Below, piece after piece: positions 53,326 through 61,617 of a stretch of 64,000 bases of DNA (positions are counted from its first letter, which is position 1; each line of letters starts with the position of its first letter). The notes beneath the pieces were generated by a model. That model did no database searches, had not been told where the DNA came from, and saw nothing but the letters and a program-made list of their open reading frames with translations. Source of the stretch: Propionibacterium cyclohexanicum (lineage in GTDB: Bacteria > Actinomycetota > Actinomycetes > Propionibacteriales > Propionibacteriaceae); the NCBI RefSeq assembly GCF_900111365.1, contig NZ_FOGZ01000010.1, forward strand, positions 1 to 64,000. Direction: 5' to 3'. A program made the translations under genes and the position numbers.

Positions 53326-53988
53326 ATGGCCGTACTTCCGGTTGATCACATTGTGTTCCTCGTTCCGCACATCGATGACTATGTCGAGGAATTTGCTCGC
53401 GTCACCGGCGTCACCCCCCTGTTCGGGGGTGCGCACGCGAAGATGGGAACCAAGAACTTCCTGGTTCGTCTCGACTTCGGCAATGACAACCCCTCCTATC
53501 TCGAGCTGCTCGGCCTCGACGATGCACAACAGGGCATTCGGGCCGAGGACACCGTGTTCGGAGTCGGAAAATACGGCCCCGATCCATACCCCCATTTGTT
53601 CACCTGGGCAATCCACCCGGGTGATCTCGGAGCTGTGACGGGCGCGGCGACGCGCCGTGGTGTACAGGTGGGTGATGTGCGGGAATGGTCGCGCGAGTCG
53701 CCCGAAGGAGAGCTGCTCGAATGGCGGGTTGCCTTCAATTCCGAATTGCCCTTCGGTGGACTCCAGCCATTCCTCATCGACTGGGGGAATACCCCACACC
53801 CATCCTTCAATACGGCGTTGGAGACACTTTCGGTGGTTGAACTCCGCTTAGAGCACCCCAGTCCGGAGCAGTTGTCGCAAGCTCTCTCAGGGCTCGGGCT
53901 CCAGGTCATTCCACCCATCAGTTTCGGACTGGTCCCCACCATCTTCCTCACCGTTGACACCCCGCGCGGGCAGATTTCTCTTCACTGA
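53326..53988 (+). CDS. VOC-superfamily (glyoxalase-like) protein
   Basis: The 220-residue protein has two glyoxalase-like beta-alpha-beta modules: VDHIVFLVPHIDDYVEEFARVTGVTPLFGGAHAKMGTKNFLVRLDFGNDNPSYLELLGLD (metal-ligand candidates His and Glu), and a diverged second half beginning near VVELRLEHPSPEQL. It matches the PF13468 glyoxalase-like pattern. Substrate unknown. The ATG follows AAAGGAAAGG. It lies 13 bp upstream of the ProC homologue, so the two form an operon. From here the GC content starts to fall. Confidence 0.82.
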   Translation: MAVLPVDHIVFLVPHIDDYVEEFARVTGVTPLFGGAHAKMGTKNFLVRLDFGNDNPSYLELLGLDDAQQGIRAEDTVFGVGKYGPDPYPHLFTWAIHPGDLGAVTGAATRRGVQVGDVREWSRESPEGELLEWRVAFNSELPFGGLQPFLIDWGNTPHPSFNTALETLSVVELRLEHPSPEQLSQALSGLGLQVIPPISFGLVPTIFLTVDTPRGQISLH

Positions 53989-54001
53989 TCAAAGGAATGC
54001 C

Positions 54002-54793
54002 ATGAGCTATCGGCTTGGAATCATTGGATTCGGCAACATGGGGGGCGCCATCGGCGCCGGTCTGGTCACCAACAAGGCGCTGCCGGCGTCAAAGATCGTG
54101 GCCTGGGATGTCTCCGCCGCGGCACTCGAACGTGCCGGGACAGTTGGCATCAGGACCGCCGCTGGCATTGCCGAGCTATGTGTGGCATCCGACATCGTTC
54201 TGCTGGCTGTGAAGCCCCAGGACGCCAGCGCCGTTGTCGGGAACGTAGCAGAACACCTCGCTGGAAAGGCCGTCATCACCATCGTCGCCGGGCTGACCAC
54301 CGATTCCCTCGCCCGGCAGCTGCCTGCTGGCACGCGGGTGCTGCGCGCGCTGCCCGACACGCCCGCGCAGGTAGCCGAAGGCGCCTTCGGGCTGTCCGAG
54401 GCAACCACCATCACCGCTGACGAGAAGGCAGACATCGAGGGATGGCTGAACACCATCGGTCTCGTTGAATGGGTGCCCGAGGAACACATGGACGCGGTCA
54501 CCGGACTTGCCGGTGCCAGCGCCTACGCGGCCATCATGATCGAAGCGCTCGCGGACGGTGGAGTCCAGCAAGGGCTCAGGCGCCCCGCCGCACAGCGTCT
54601 GGCTGCACAAGTCGTGCTGGGGACAGCGAAATTGCTCCTTGTCAGCGGGGATCATCCGGGACAGTTGAAGGACGACGCCTGCTCGCCCGCTGGCACCACT
54701 TTGGAGGGAATCCGTGCCTTGGAGCGGGCCGGATTCCGCTCCGCCCTCATCGAGGCCGTCATTGCGGGATCACAGCGCGCTCGAGAACTGTGA
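54002..54793 (+). CDS. proC: pyrroline-5-carboxylate reductase
   Basis: The 263-residue protein has an N-terminal Rossmann motif LGIIGFGNMGGAIGAGLV, LLAVKPQDASAVV, and the C-terminal dimerisation domain with VTGLAGASAYAAIMIEALADGGVQQGLRRPAAQRLAAQVVLGTAKLL and the family signature DDACSPAGTTLEGIRALERAGFRSALIEAV (PGGTT appears as PAGTT). It reduces P5C to proline with NAD(P)H. Pairing with a VOC gene and an amino-acid importer may mean it is an extra copy acting on a related imine. The ATG follows AAAGGAA. Confidence 0.9.
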   Translation: MSYRLGIIGFGNMGGAIGAGLVTNKALPASKIVAWDVSAAALERAGTVGIRTAAGIAELCVASDIVLLAVKPQDASAVVGNVAEHLAGKAVITIVAGLTTDSLARQLPAGTRVLRALPDTPAQVAEGAFGLSEATTITADEKADIEGWLNTIGLVEWVPEEHMDAVTGLAGASAYAAIMIEALADGGVQQGLRRPAAQRLAAQVVLGTAKLLLVSGDHPGQLKDDACSPAGTTLEGIRALERAGFRSALIEAVIAGSQRAREL

Positions 54794-54831
54794 CAGCTCC
54801 TTTCCAGTTTGTGGACGGCGCCAGCAGATGG

Positions 54832-55623
54832 TCAGTTGATTGCGGAGGCTGCCAAGAATCTCTGGAGTTCGGTGTTTTCCTTGTCAGCTTTGGCATCTGC
54901 GAATCCTGGGTACAGCTTCATATTGCCTTCATGGAAGAACAGTAATCGGTCAGCGGCCTTTGCGGCAAAACTCATGTCATGTGTCACCAGCACGACGCAC
55001 AGGCTGTTCGAGTCTCTCAGCTCGGTGAGAACACCGAGCACATCTGCGGCAACTGGTGGGTCAAGTGCTGATGTGATCTCGTCGCAGAGGAGTACCTCGG
55101 GAGACATCATCAACGCGCGTGCGATGGCAACTCGCTGCCGTTGTCCCCCGGACAGCTGCAAGGGCATTGCCTCCAAATAATCAGACATGCCGACTGAGGC
55201 CAAGGCCGAGAGTGTTTTCTGATGCAGTTCTTCCGTTGGCAGTTTGAGGATCTTCCGGGGCGCAAGCGTGAGGTTCCGCCTGACATTCAAATGCGGCCAC
55301 AGGGTGTAATTCTGAAAAACCATGCCGATCTTCCGGCGCTCACTGGCCCAACTCTCTGTGACAGACTCCCCATCGGTTACCAGCTGTCCATCGATGCTGA
55401 TCTTCCCTTCGTCAATCGTTGTCAGACCGGCAATGGCCCTCAACAGAGTGCTCTTCCCAGAACCACTACTGCCCAGGATGACGCTGATCTCACCCCTCCT
55501 GAATTCGGCGGAGACATTTCGGAGGACGTGCCTGTCGCCATATGATTTGATGACCGATTCAATTCTCACGGCCGGAGCTGGAGCTGGGTCTCCAGATATT
55601 GAACCACCCTCAGAATCAACCAT
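54832..55623 (-). CDS. polar amino-acid ABC transporter ATPase
   Basis: The 263-residue GlnQ/HisP-type ATPase has Walker A GSSGSGKSTLLRAI near residue 50, Q-loop MVFQNYTLWPHLNV (the FQ-x-x-x-L-x-PH-x-x-V pattern of PAAT importers), signature LSGGQRQRVAIARAL, Walker B VLLCDEITSALDP (Ile replacing Pro) and switch His VTHDMSFA. Codon use is AT-richer than in most of the window. Its ATG overlaps the permease stop as TAATG. Last gene of the binding protein-permease-ATPase operon. Confidence 0.92.
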   Translation of the reverse strand: MVDSEGGSISGDPAPAPAVRIESVIKSYGDRHVLRNVSAEFRRGEISVILGSSGSGKSTLLRAIAGLTTIDEGKISIDGQLVTDGESVTESWASERRKIGMVFQNYTLWPHLNVRRNLTLAPRKILKLPTEELHQKTLSALASVGMSDYLEAMPLQLSGGQRQRVAIARALMMSPEVLLCDEITSALDPPVAADVLGVLTELRDSNSLCVVLVTHDMSFAAKAADRLLFFHEGNMKLYPGFADAKADKENTELQRFLAASAIN

Positions 55624-56297
55624 TACGCGTTCTCCCTCCGGCGAATACTACGGCGCTCAAGTGAATTGACAATCAAGGATACAGGGAAGGCAATGACAAA
55701 GTAGAAACCGGCGGCAGTCGTGAAGATCTCAAGCGGCCGGTAATAATGCTGAGAGGCTGTGTTCGCCTGGAACATGAGATCTGCAACTCCAATTGTCGAC
55801 ACGAGCACGGTGTCTTTGAAGGAGTTGATGAGCAGCGAGAGGATGGATGGCAACTGTTGTCGAAAGGCCTGCGGGAAAATGATGTGAACAACTTGTGATA
55901 GCCTGGGCAGCTGCAACACTTCGGCGGCCTCGAGTTGTTCAGGTGGTATGGCCTGGAAGCCGGCGCGGTACGCCTCGGCCATGTAGGCCACCAGATTGAG
56001 ACTCAGTGCGACAATCGCGGCAGCGATTCCTGGTAGCTTGATATTGAGAAGGATGGGGAGCGCGTAGAACGCCCAAAAGAGCTGTATGAGCAGTGGCGTG
56101 CAGCGAAAGATCTCAATGTATATTTGAGTCGCATAGCGGATGACCCATATATCTGACATCCGCGCAAGAGCAACTGGGATGGCGCCCACAAGGCCGATCA
56201 CAATGACGATGACGGTGAGCCAGACGGAAAGTAGCAAGCCGTTGAGCAGCATTGGCATTGCTTGCCCAACAACACTCCAATCAGGCGAGTACTGCAT
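55623..56297 (-). CDS. polar amino-acid ABC transporter permease
   Basis: The 224-residue HisMQ/GlnP-type permease has about five helices: LLNGLLLSVWLTVIVIVIGLVGAIPVAL, YIEIFRCTPLLIQLFWAFYALPIL and the EAA loop YRAGFQAIPPEQLEAAEVLQLPRLSQVVHIIFPQAFRQQLPSILSLLINSFKDTVLVSTIGVADLM. Only one permease gene is present, so it probably acts as a homodimer. The ATG at 56297 follows GAGGAA. It is separated from the binding-protein gene by 125 bp that contain a perfect 17-bp hairpin. Confidence 0.92.
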   Translation of the reverse strand: MQYSPDWSVVGQAMPMLLNGLLLSVWLTVIVIVIGLVGAIPVALARMSDIWVIRYATQIYIEIFRCTPLLIQLFWAFYALPILLNIKLPGIAAAIVALSLNLVAYMAEAYRAGFQAIPPEQLEAAEVLQLPRLSQVVHIIFPQAFRQQLPSILSLLINSFKDTVLVSTIGVADLMFQANTASQHYYRPLEIFTTAAGFYFVIAFPVSLIVNSLERRSIRRRENA

Positions 56298-56332
56298 TCT
56301 TTGTTCCTCATTCCCGATGACCTTGGATTGGT

Positions 56333-56372
56333 GCTTTCCTGGTGCCGAGTTGTCACTCGGCACCAGGAAAGC
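56333..56372 (-). promoter_or_regulatory. perfect 17-bp intercistronic hairpin
   Basis: GCTTTCCTGGTGCCGAG (56333-56349) and its exact complement (56356-56372) enclose a 6-base loop between the binding-protein and permease genes. No U-run follows on the transcribed strand. It probably stabilises the binding-protein mRNA or ends part of the transcription. Confidence 0.65.
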
Positions 56373-56422
56373 AGATTAGGAGAGTATCCAAGGATTATTG
56401 AAATCAGCTGGTCACCTGTGAA

Positions 56423-57313
56423 TCACTTTTGGTATTGTTGGGGAACAACAGGAACTACACGCCCGTCCTGGATTTCTGAAGGTATGTTGGCCTGGGTGTA
56501 GCTCGCGCTCACTTGCCCTGAGTAAACGGTATCGCTGATGGCTGCGTTGATCGTCTGCAGTGATGTGAAATCAATATCACGAGCCACCCCGAAGGCGGAG
56601 ATTGACACGTCGATGGGATTGGCGGGGACAATGGCGCGAAGTGAGTCATTGGACTGAATGGTCTGCACTGCGGTGTCGCCAGTGACGATCGCCGCAATTG
56701 CGCGGCCACTGATGACGGCCTGAATACCGTTGGCGAAGCTGTCGATGCTGAGCAAGTTCTTGTCGCTTAGTTTGAGTGCAGACTCTTGCGCGCTGCCCTG
56801 TGGTGCGGCAATGGGGAGGGCATTGCTCTCGGCCTCTGCAACGGTGCTCACGTTCGCGGTCTTCTTGACCAGGAGGACGTTATTGGTGCCAGTCACGGGG
56901 TTGGTGAATCCGACGGCCAGGGACCGAGGCAGTGTTATGTCGAGACCGGCTGCCAGATCATATTTGTCAGATTGGATTCCGGCAACGATGTTTGCCCAAC
57001 TGGTTTCTACATACTGCACCTTGACGCCGAGCTCATTTGCCAGCGCTGCTGCCACGACGGTGTAAGGGCCTTGCCATTGCCCGTCCTTTGCCTGGCTGAT
57101 TGTCGGAGCGTCTTCCGCCATGCCGACCCGCAGCACCCCTGCCTTTTTGATCTTCGAAATCCACGTCGTGCTGTCAATGGCAGCCGAATGGCTGTTGCCG
57201 CTGGCAATCTTTCCCCCGAGCAGGCCAAAACCGAGGGCCAATACGATGACCAGAATTAATTCCAGAATTGTTTGGTTGATCTTTTTGTTCTTTGTGCTGC
57301 TGGTAGAGGGCAC
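56423..57313 (-). CDS. amino-acid ABC transporter substrate-binding protein, helix-anchored
   Basis: The 296-residue class II binding protein (SBP_bac_3) contains KAGVLRVGMAEDAPTISQAKDGQWQGPYTVVAAALANELGVKVQYVETSWANIVAGIQSDKYDLAAGLDIT, then FTNPVTGTNNVLLVKK and GRAIAAIVTGDTAV. The N-terminus has basic residues and a helix (about 14-36) but no lipobox Cys, so it is probably held by an uncleaved anchor. The GTG at 57313 follows AAGGAG. First gene of the operon. GC content is low for the window, suggesting acquisition by transfer. Confidence 0.9.
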   Translation of the reverse strand: MPSTSSTKNKKINQTILELILVIVLALGFGLLGGKIASGNSHSAAIDSTTWISKIKKAGVLRVGMAEDAPTISQAKDGQWQGPYTVVAAALANELGVKVQYVETSWANIVAGIQSDKYDLAAGLDITLPRSLAVGFTNPVTGTNNVLLVKKTANVSTVAEAESNALPIAAPQGSAQESALKLSDKNLLSIDSFANGIQAVISGRAIAAIVTGDTAVQTIQSNDSLRAIVPANPIDVSISAFGVARDIDFTSLQTINAAISDTVYSGQVSASYTQANIPSEIQDGRVVPVVPQQYQK

Positions 57314-57350
57314 TTTTACTCCTTGTTTTATCTGCGGCTCGAGGTGAATT

Positions 57351-57372
57351 GGCACGCGTCAAGGCGCGTGCC
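57351..57372 (-). promoter_or_regulatory. 8-bp inverted repeat upstream of the amino-acid importer
   Basis: GGCACGCG (57351-57358) and CGCGTGCC (57365-57372) form a perfect stem with loop TCAAGG, 38 bp upstream of the binding-protein GTG. It could be a repressor site or a leader hairpin. Confidence 0.45.
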
Positions 57373-57908
57373 GGGCAGGATTGTGACGGCAATCTGCTGG
57401 TCTGTTCTTGTCTCGTTGGTTGTGGGGGCGGGGTCAAGAGACAGGGGCAAGAGGCAGGATCAATTGGGGGAACTCGTTGTCGGACGGCCGGTATTCGGCA
57501 TCGGTGTCAATGACTTCCCGATTGTTGAATTCACGGACAGTGCGATGGGCTATGAATCCAACGAGTTCATGATCTTGAAGAACACCGCCTGTTCCCGATG
57601 TCCCTTGAGCGCTGGCGGAGAACCCGGTTGTCCTTGAATTGGCCTTGGGCCAAGAAATATAAGTCAATTCTCGCGAGCACCCGCCCAAACCTCGTCCCAA
57701 GTTCTTGGATCCGTGGTTCGGGTTATCCCAATGCCGATTCCCGTGATTAGTTTGTCAACCCCGTCGTGCTGGTGACATGGCTGATGTGAGCATTGGCGAG
57801 AAACGCACAGCAACTATCGTCTGAGCCAGTTCTGGGTCAAGCCAGAAACGACTGCCTCATTGCCGTTCCCTCGATCGCCGTCACTCACCAACAAAAGGGT
57901 GGAGAATC
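57373..57908. other. 536-bp stretch with no confident gene
   Basis: A minus-strand frame (57434-57700, 88 codons) is open but has no ribosome site or recognised family. The plus strand also shows only short frames. It is AT-richer than average and probably holds the importer promoter plus debris of lost genes. Confidence 0.4.
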
Positions 57909-58010
57909 ATGGCCTGTGCAACAGCGCCCGGTGATGCCCGTGAGGTACCCGAAGTCGACGACTCTGCGGGTCACGAGCAATGGCATGCCAAGAGTATAGC
58001 GTGGATCTAG
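57909..58010 (+). pseudogene. truncated gene start (33 residues)
   Basis: ATG 57909 has GGAG at ideal spacing and begins MACATAPGDAREVPEVDDSA, followed by GHEQWHAKSIAWI and a TAG stop. This reads like the cytoplasmic start of a membrane transporter, cut just where the first helix should begin. No continuation was found in the other frames. I take it as the 5' scar of a deleted gene; a real short peptide is possible. Confidence 0.4.
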
Positions 58011-58211
58011 ATTGCCCTCTGACAAGCGACTTCAGCGATGATATCGCCGTGGAGCGATGTCCGCCAGCAGAGCTGGTCGCCGCCACGGACAGCCTCGCGA
58101 TCCACCGCGCAGTACGCCGGATGGCCTGTGTGTGCGCCGGGATGCGAGCAGGCCTCGCAGGTGCTGCCGGGCTCCTGGTTGTTTGGCGCTGAAGGCCACA
58201 CGGTCTAACAT
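58011..58211. other. intergenic stretch, nothing recognised
   Basis: No reading frame with a recognisable domain on either strand. With 58230-58322 it forms the upstream region of the MFS exporter gene; the MarR-type operator lies at its downstream edge. Confidence 0.4.
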
Positions 58212-58229
58212 TTGCTTAGCACCAAGCAA
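58212..58229 (+). promoter_or_regulatory. candidate MarR operator
   Basis: TTGCTT (58212-58217) and AAGCAA (58224-58229) form an inverted repeat with a 6-base spacer, flanked by AT-rich sequence. This matches the TTGCTTG-type palindromes bound by many MarR proteins. It lies 93 bp upstream of the exporter, whose operon encodes a MarR regulator. Confidence 0.6.
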
Positions 58230-58322
58230 GTAAATTTCGATCTTTGGTGCGGAGCCACAGCTGCCTCCGGTGTGTTGCTTCGCGTCGGGGGTGTCGGCCT
58301 CGCACCAGCAGAAAGCCGGCAC

Positions 58323-60194
58323 ATGTCCTTGTTCAGTCGCTCGCGAGGCGCTCACACCGACGGGGAGGCTCCCGTCTTTTCGGCTCGTTATCACTGGATC
58401 GCCCTGAGCAACACCACCCTCGGCATGCTCATGGCCACCATCAACGGCTCCATCGTCATGATCTCGCTGCCGGCGATCTTCAAGGGCATCAATCTGGACC
58501 CGTTGAAGCCGTCCAATGTCAACTATCTGCTGTGGATCCTCATGGGTTACATGGTGGTGACCGCCATCTTCGTCGTGCCCTTCGGGCGGCTCGGGGACAT
58601 CTTCGGCCGGGTACGCATCTACAACCTCGGCTTCGCCGTGTTCACGGCCGCGTCGATTCTCCTGGCGATCGACCCCTTCACCGGCGCTGCCGGTGGCCAG
58701 TGGCTCATCTGGTGGCGGATGGTCCAGGGCCTGGGTGGGGCGATGCTGTTCGCCAATTCGACAGCCATCATCACCGATGCCTTCCCCGCCCACCACAGGG
58801 GCATGGCGATGGGTGTCAATCAGGTCGCTGCCATCGCGGGCAGCTTCATCGGACTGCTGGTGGGCGGGCTGCTGTCAGTGATCGATTGGCGGGCCATCTT
58901 CTTCGTGAGCGTGCCGGTGGGCCTGATCGGCACGCTGTGGGCTTTCACCTCGCTCAAGGAGATCGGCACCCGCAATCCCGGGCACTTCGACCTCGCCGGA
59001 AACGCCTTCTTCGCCGCCGGGCTCGGTCTGGTGCTCATCGGCGTCACCTACGGCATCCAGCCCTACGGCACCAGCACAACCGGGTGGACGAGCCCATGGG
59101 TGCTTGGTGCCCTGATCGGTGGCGTAGTGCTCCTCGCAGTCTTCGTGACGATCGAGCTGAGAGTTGCCCAGCCGATGTTCGAGATGCGCCTCTTCCGGAT
59201 TCGTGCGTTCACGGCCGGCAACATCGCCACGCTGTTGTCCGCCATCGGGCGCGGCGGTCTGCAATTCATGCTGATCATCTGGCTACAGGGCATCTGGCTG
59301 CCGCTGCATGGCTACAGTTTCGAGTCAACGCCCTTGTGGGCAGGGATTTACATGCTGCCCCTGTCGGTCGGCTTCCTGGTGGCAGGCCCGGTCTCGGGCA
59401 TGCTCTCGGACCGCCTCGGTGCCCGGCTGTTCTCGACCCTCGGTCTGGGCATCGTGGCGCTGACCTTCGTGCTGCTCTTCCTCATGCCCGTCGACTTCAC
59501 CTATTGGCAGTTCGCCGTCGTCATCTTCTTCTCGGGCATCGGCTCGGGAATGTTCAGCGCCCCGAACCGGACGGCCATCATGAATTCGGTGCCGGCAAAC
59601 CAGCGCGGCTCGGCGTCCGGCATGGCGGGCATGTTGCAGAATGCCGGGAATTCGTTGTCGATCGGTGTCTTCTTCTCACTGATGATCGTCGGTTTCTCCT
59701 CGACCCTGCCGCAGACACTCACCAGCGGGTTGCTCGCCCATGGTGTTCCGGCTGGGGCCGCCCAGGCCATCGGCCATGAGCCGCCGGTTGGTCTGCTCTT
59801 CGCGGCCTTCCTCGGCTTCAATCCCATCCAGGAGCTCCTGCGCGGCGCTGGTGTGCTCGGTTCGCTGCACGCCCAGGACGTTTCCGCGCTCACGGGCAAG
59901 GAATTCTTCCCGCACCTCATTTCTGGGCCCTTCCACGACGGACTCGTCGTCGTCTTCAGCGTGGCAGCAATTCTCACCCTCATCGCGGCTGCTGCGTCCA
60001 TGGTGCGCGGTGATCGATTCGTCAACGAAGCAGCTGCTCTCGAAGAGGCGGCGGAGGAGAACGGGCTGAATCCGTTCGCCCCGCAGGGATTCAGCGAGCC
60101 GGGTGGCGACGATGAGCCGGGTGGTGAGGAAGCGCTTCCCCGCGAGATGCTGGCTCGTGAGAGTCTGGCTCGTGAGGGTCTGGTCCGGGGATGA
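58323..60194 (+). CDS. MFS multidrug exporter, DHA2 (EmrB/QacA) family
   Basis: The 623-residue protein has 14 membrane helices. The motifs are [16 protein letters not shown] in helix 1 (motif D1 of DHA2), [13 protein letters not shown] (motif A), [16 protein letters not shown] (motif B) and [25 protein letters not shown] (motif C of antiporters). The hydrophilic C-terminus (about 560-623) is acidic with tandem E-x-LARE repeats. It expels lipophilic drugs using the proton gradient. The ribosome site before ATG 58323 is weak. Its stop overlaps the MarR start as ATGA. Confidence 0.93.
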   Translation: MSLFSRSRGAHTDGEAPVFSARYHWIALSNTTLGMLMATINGSIVMISLPAIFKGINLDPLKPSNVNYLLWILMGYMVVTAIFVVPFGRLGDIFGRVRIYNLGFAVFTAASILLAIDPFTGAAGGQWLIWWRMVQGLGGAMLFANSTAIITDAFPAHHRGMAMGVNQVAAIAGSFIGLLVGGLLSVIDWRAIFFVSVPVGLIGTLWAFTSLKEIGTRNPGHFDLAGNAFFAAGLGLVLIGVTYGIQPYGTSTTGWTSPWVLGALIGGVVLLAVFVTIELRVAQPMFEMRLFRIRAFTAGNIATLLSAIGRGGLQFMLIIWLQGIWLPLHGYSFESTPLWAGIYMLPLSVGFLVAGPVSGMLSDRLGARLFSTLGLGIVALTFVLLFLMPVDFTYWQFAVVIFFSGIGSGMFSAPNRTAIMNSVPANQRGSASGMAGMLQNAGNSLSIGVFFSLMIVGFSSTLPQTLTSGLLAHGVPAGAAQAIGHEPPVGLLFAAFLGFNPIQELLRGAGVLGSLHAQDVSALTGKEFFPHLISGPFHDGLVVVFSVAAILTLIAAAASMVRGDRFVNEAAALEEAAEENGLNPFAPQGFSEPGGDDEPGGEEALPREMLARESLAREGLVRG

Positions 60195-60631
60195 TTCCGC
60201 AGGCCTCACCCGCTGAGCCCCTGCGCGAGGTCTGCGAACTCGCGGCCCACGTCCTGCCTGCGCTCAACCGCAGGCTGCGCCCCAAGGGGAGCGAACTGGG
60301 CATGGGCATGCTCGCGGCGCTGTTCACGGTGGGCAAGCACGGTCCGCTGCGTTCGGGTGATCTTGCCCGCTGGGAGGGGGTCGCGGCCCCGACGATGACA
60401 CACATGATTTCGTCCCTCACGAAGCGGGGCTATGTGGGCCGTCGCCGCGATCCCGGCGACGGGCGTGCCTGCCTCATCGAGATCACCCCTGCTGGCAGCG
60501 ATGCGCTGGCCCGCGCGCGCCATGACTACGCCGATCGCATCGAGAATTTGCTCGCGGGGCTCACCCCGCACGAACTGGGCATCATCCACGCTGCACTGCA
60601 GATCCTCGCCCAGCAGGCCCGGATCGACTGA
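60191..60631 (+). CDS. MarR-family transcriptional regulator
   Basis: The 146-residue winged-helix protein contains [71 protein letters not shown], the MarR recognition helix and the DPxDGR wing. Long terminal helices form the dimer. It probably represses the exporter operon it shares, through the TTGCTT/AAGCAA palindrome at 58212-58229, with release by exported drugs. Confidence 0.94.
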   Translation: MIPQASPAEPLREVCELAAHVLPALNRRLRPKGSELGMGMLAALFTVGKHGPLRSGDLARWEGVAAPTMTHMISSLTKRGYVGRRRDPGDGRACLIEITPAGSDALARARHDYADRIENLLAGLTPHELGIIHAALQILAQQARID

Positions 60632-60693
60632 GGCGCCTGATCCCCAGCGCAGGTCCGTAAGCACCGGTGCGTCCACTCCGGTAGTTTGTGGCC

Positions 60694-61617
60694 ATGGCTG
60701 TACACGCAACGGCCGAAGTCACCCCAGCTGTCCACGTCGAGCACTTCCAGATGACCTTCGGGTCGACCAAGGTAGTGCGCGATCTCTCCTTCGACGTGGC
60801 GCGCGGCGAGACCTTCGGCTTCCTCGGGTCGAATGGCTCCGGTAAGACAACGACCATCCGCGCGCTGCTGGGGCTCTATGAGCCCAGCGGAGGTGTCCTG
60901 CTCGTCAATGGGGCGAAGTTCCGCCCGGGCCAACAGGGACTTGGCTATCTGCCCGAGGAGAGAGGCCTGTACAAGAAGGAACAGGTGCTCACGACGATGG
61001 TCTACTTCGGCCAGCTCAAGGGCATGAGCGCAGCGGCCGCCCGTGCCTGGTCGCTCGACTATCTCGATCGGGTGGGCCTCGCCGACAAGCAGCGCGTGCG
61101 CCTGGACAAGCTCTCGGGCGGCGAGCAGCAGAAGATCCAGCTCGGTGTCACGGTCATGAACGATCCGGAGCTGCTCATCCTCGACGAGCCCACCAAGGGC
61201 TTCGATCCGGTGAACCGCCGCCTGCTCATGGACATCATCGAGGAGCAGCGCAGGGCCGGGGCCACCGTCATCATGGTCACCCACCAGATGGACGAGGTGG
61301 AGCGGCTCTGCGACCGGGTGCTGCTCCTCAAGGACGGTGTTGCGAGGGCATACGGCAGCGTCCCCGAGGTGCAGGCACAGTTCGGCGCCGCCAGCATCGT
61401 GGTGCGCTTCCATGGCGAGCTGCCTGCCAGCGACGGGTACCGCATCGCCTCGGTGGACAACGGCCGCGCAGAACTGCTGTTGAACCCAGGGACCCGGCCC
61501 GAGGATGTGCTGAGTTATCTCGCCGCGTCGGGCCTGAGCATTTCGGAGTTCACGCCGAGGCGTCGCTCCATGGAATCGATCTTCGTCGAGGTCTACGGCA
61601 AGGAGGCACGGCTGTGA
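60694..61617 (+). CDS. ABC-2 type exporter ATPase (NatA-like)
   Basis: The 307-residue ATPase has Walker A GSNGSGKTTTIRALLGL near residue 48, Q-loop region GYLPEERGLYKKEQVLTTMVYFGQLKGM, signature LSGGEQQKIQLG, Walker B LLILDEPTKGFDPVN and switch His VTHQMDEVERLCDRV. The C-terminal 70 residues match the DUF4162-type tail of NatA/YhaQ homologues. The ATG at 60694 is preferred; TAGTTT at 60682-60687 would act as -10 for a leaderless mRNA. It overlaps the permease gene by 4 bp. Confidence 0.93.
   Translation: MAVHATAEVTPAVHVEHFQMTFGSTKVVRDLSFDVARGETFGFLGSNGSGKTTTIRALLGLYEPSGGVLLVNGAKFRPGQQGLGYLPEERGLYKKEQVLTTMVYFGQLKGMSAAAARAWSLDYLDRVGLADKQRVRLDKLSGGEQQKIQLGVTVMNDPELLILDEPTKGFDPVNRRLLMDIIEEQRRAGATVIMVTHQMDEVERLCDRVLLLKDGVARAYGSVPEVQAQFGAASIVVRFHGELPASDGYRIASVDNGRAELLLNPGTRPEDVLSYLAASGLSISEFTPRRRSMESIFVEVYGKEARL

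Noticed and set aside
51871-53799. 642-codon open frame antisense to the Old Yellow Enzyme and VOC genes
   Set aside because: It crosses two well-supported genes and their gap and shows no family similarity.
57434-57700. 88-codon minus-strand frame upstream of the amino-acid importer
   Set aside because: No ribosome site, no family match and a biased composition; left as unassigned sequence.
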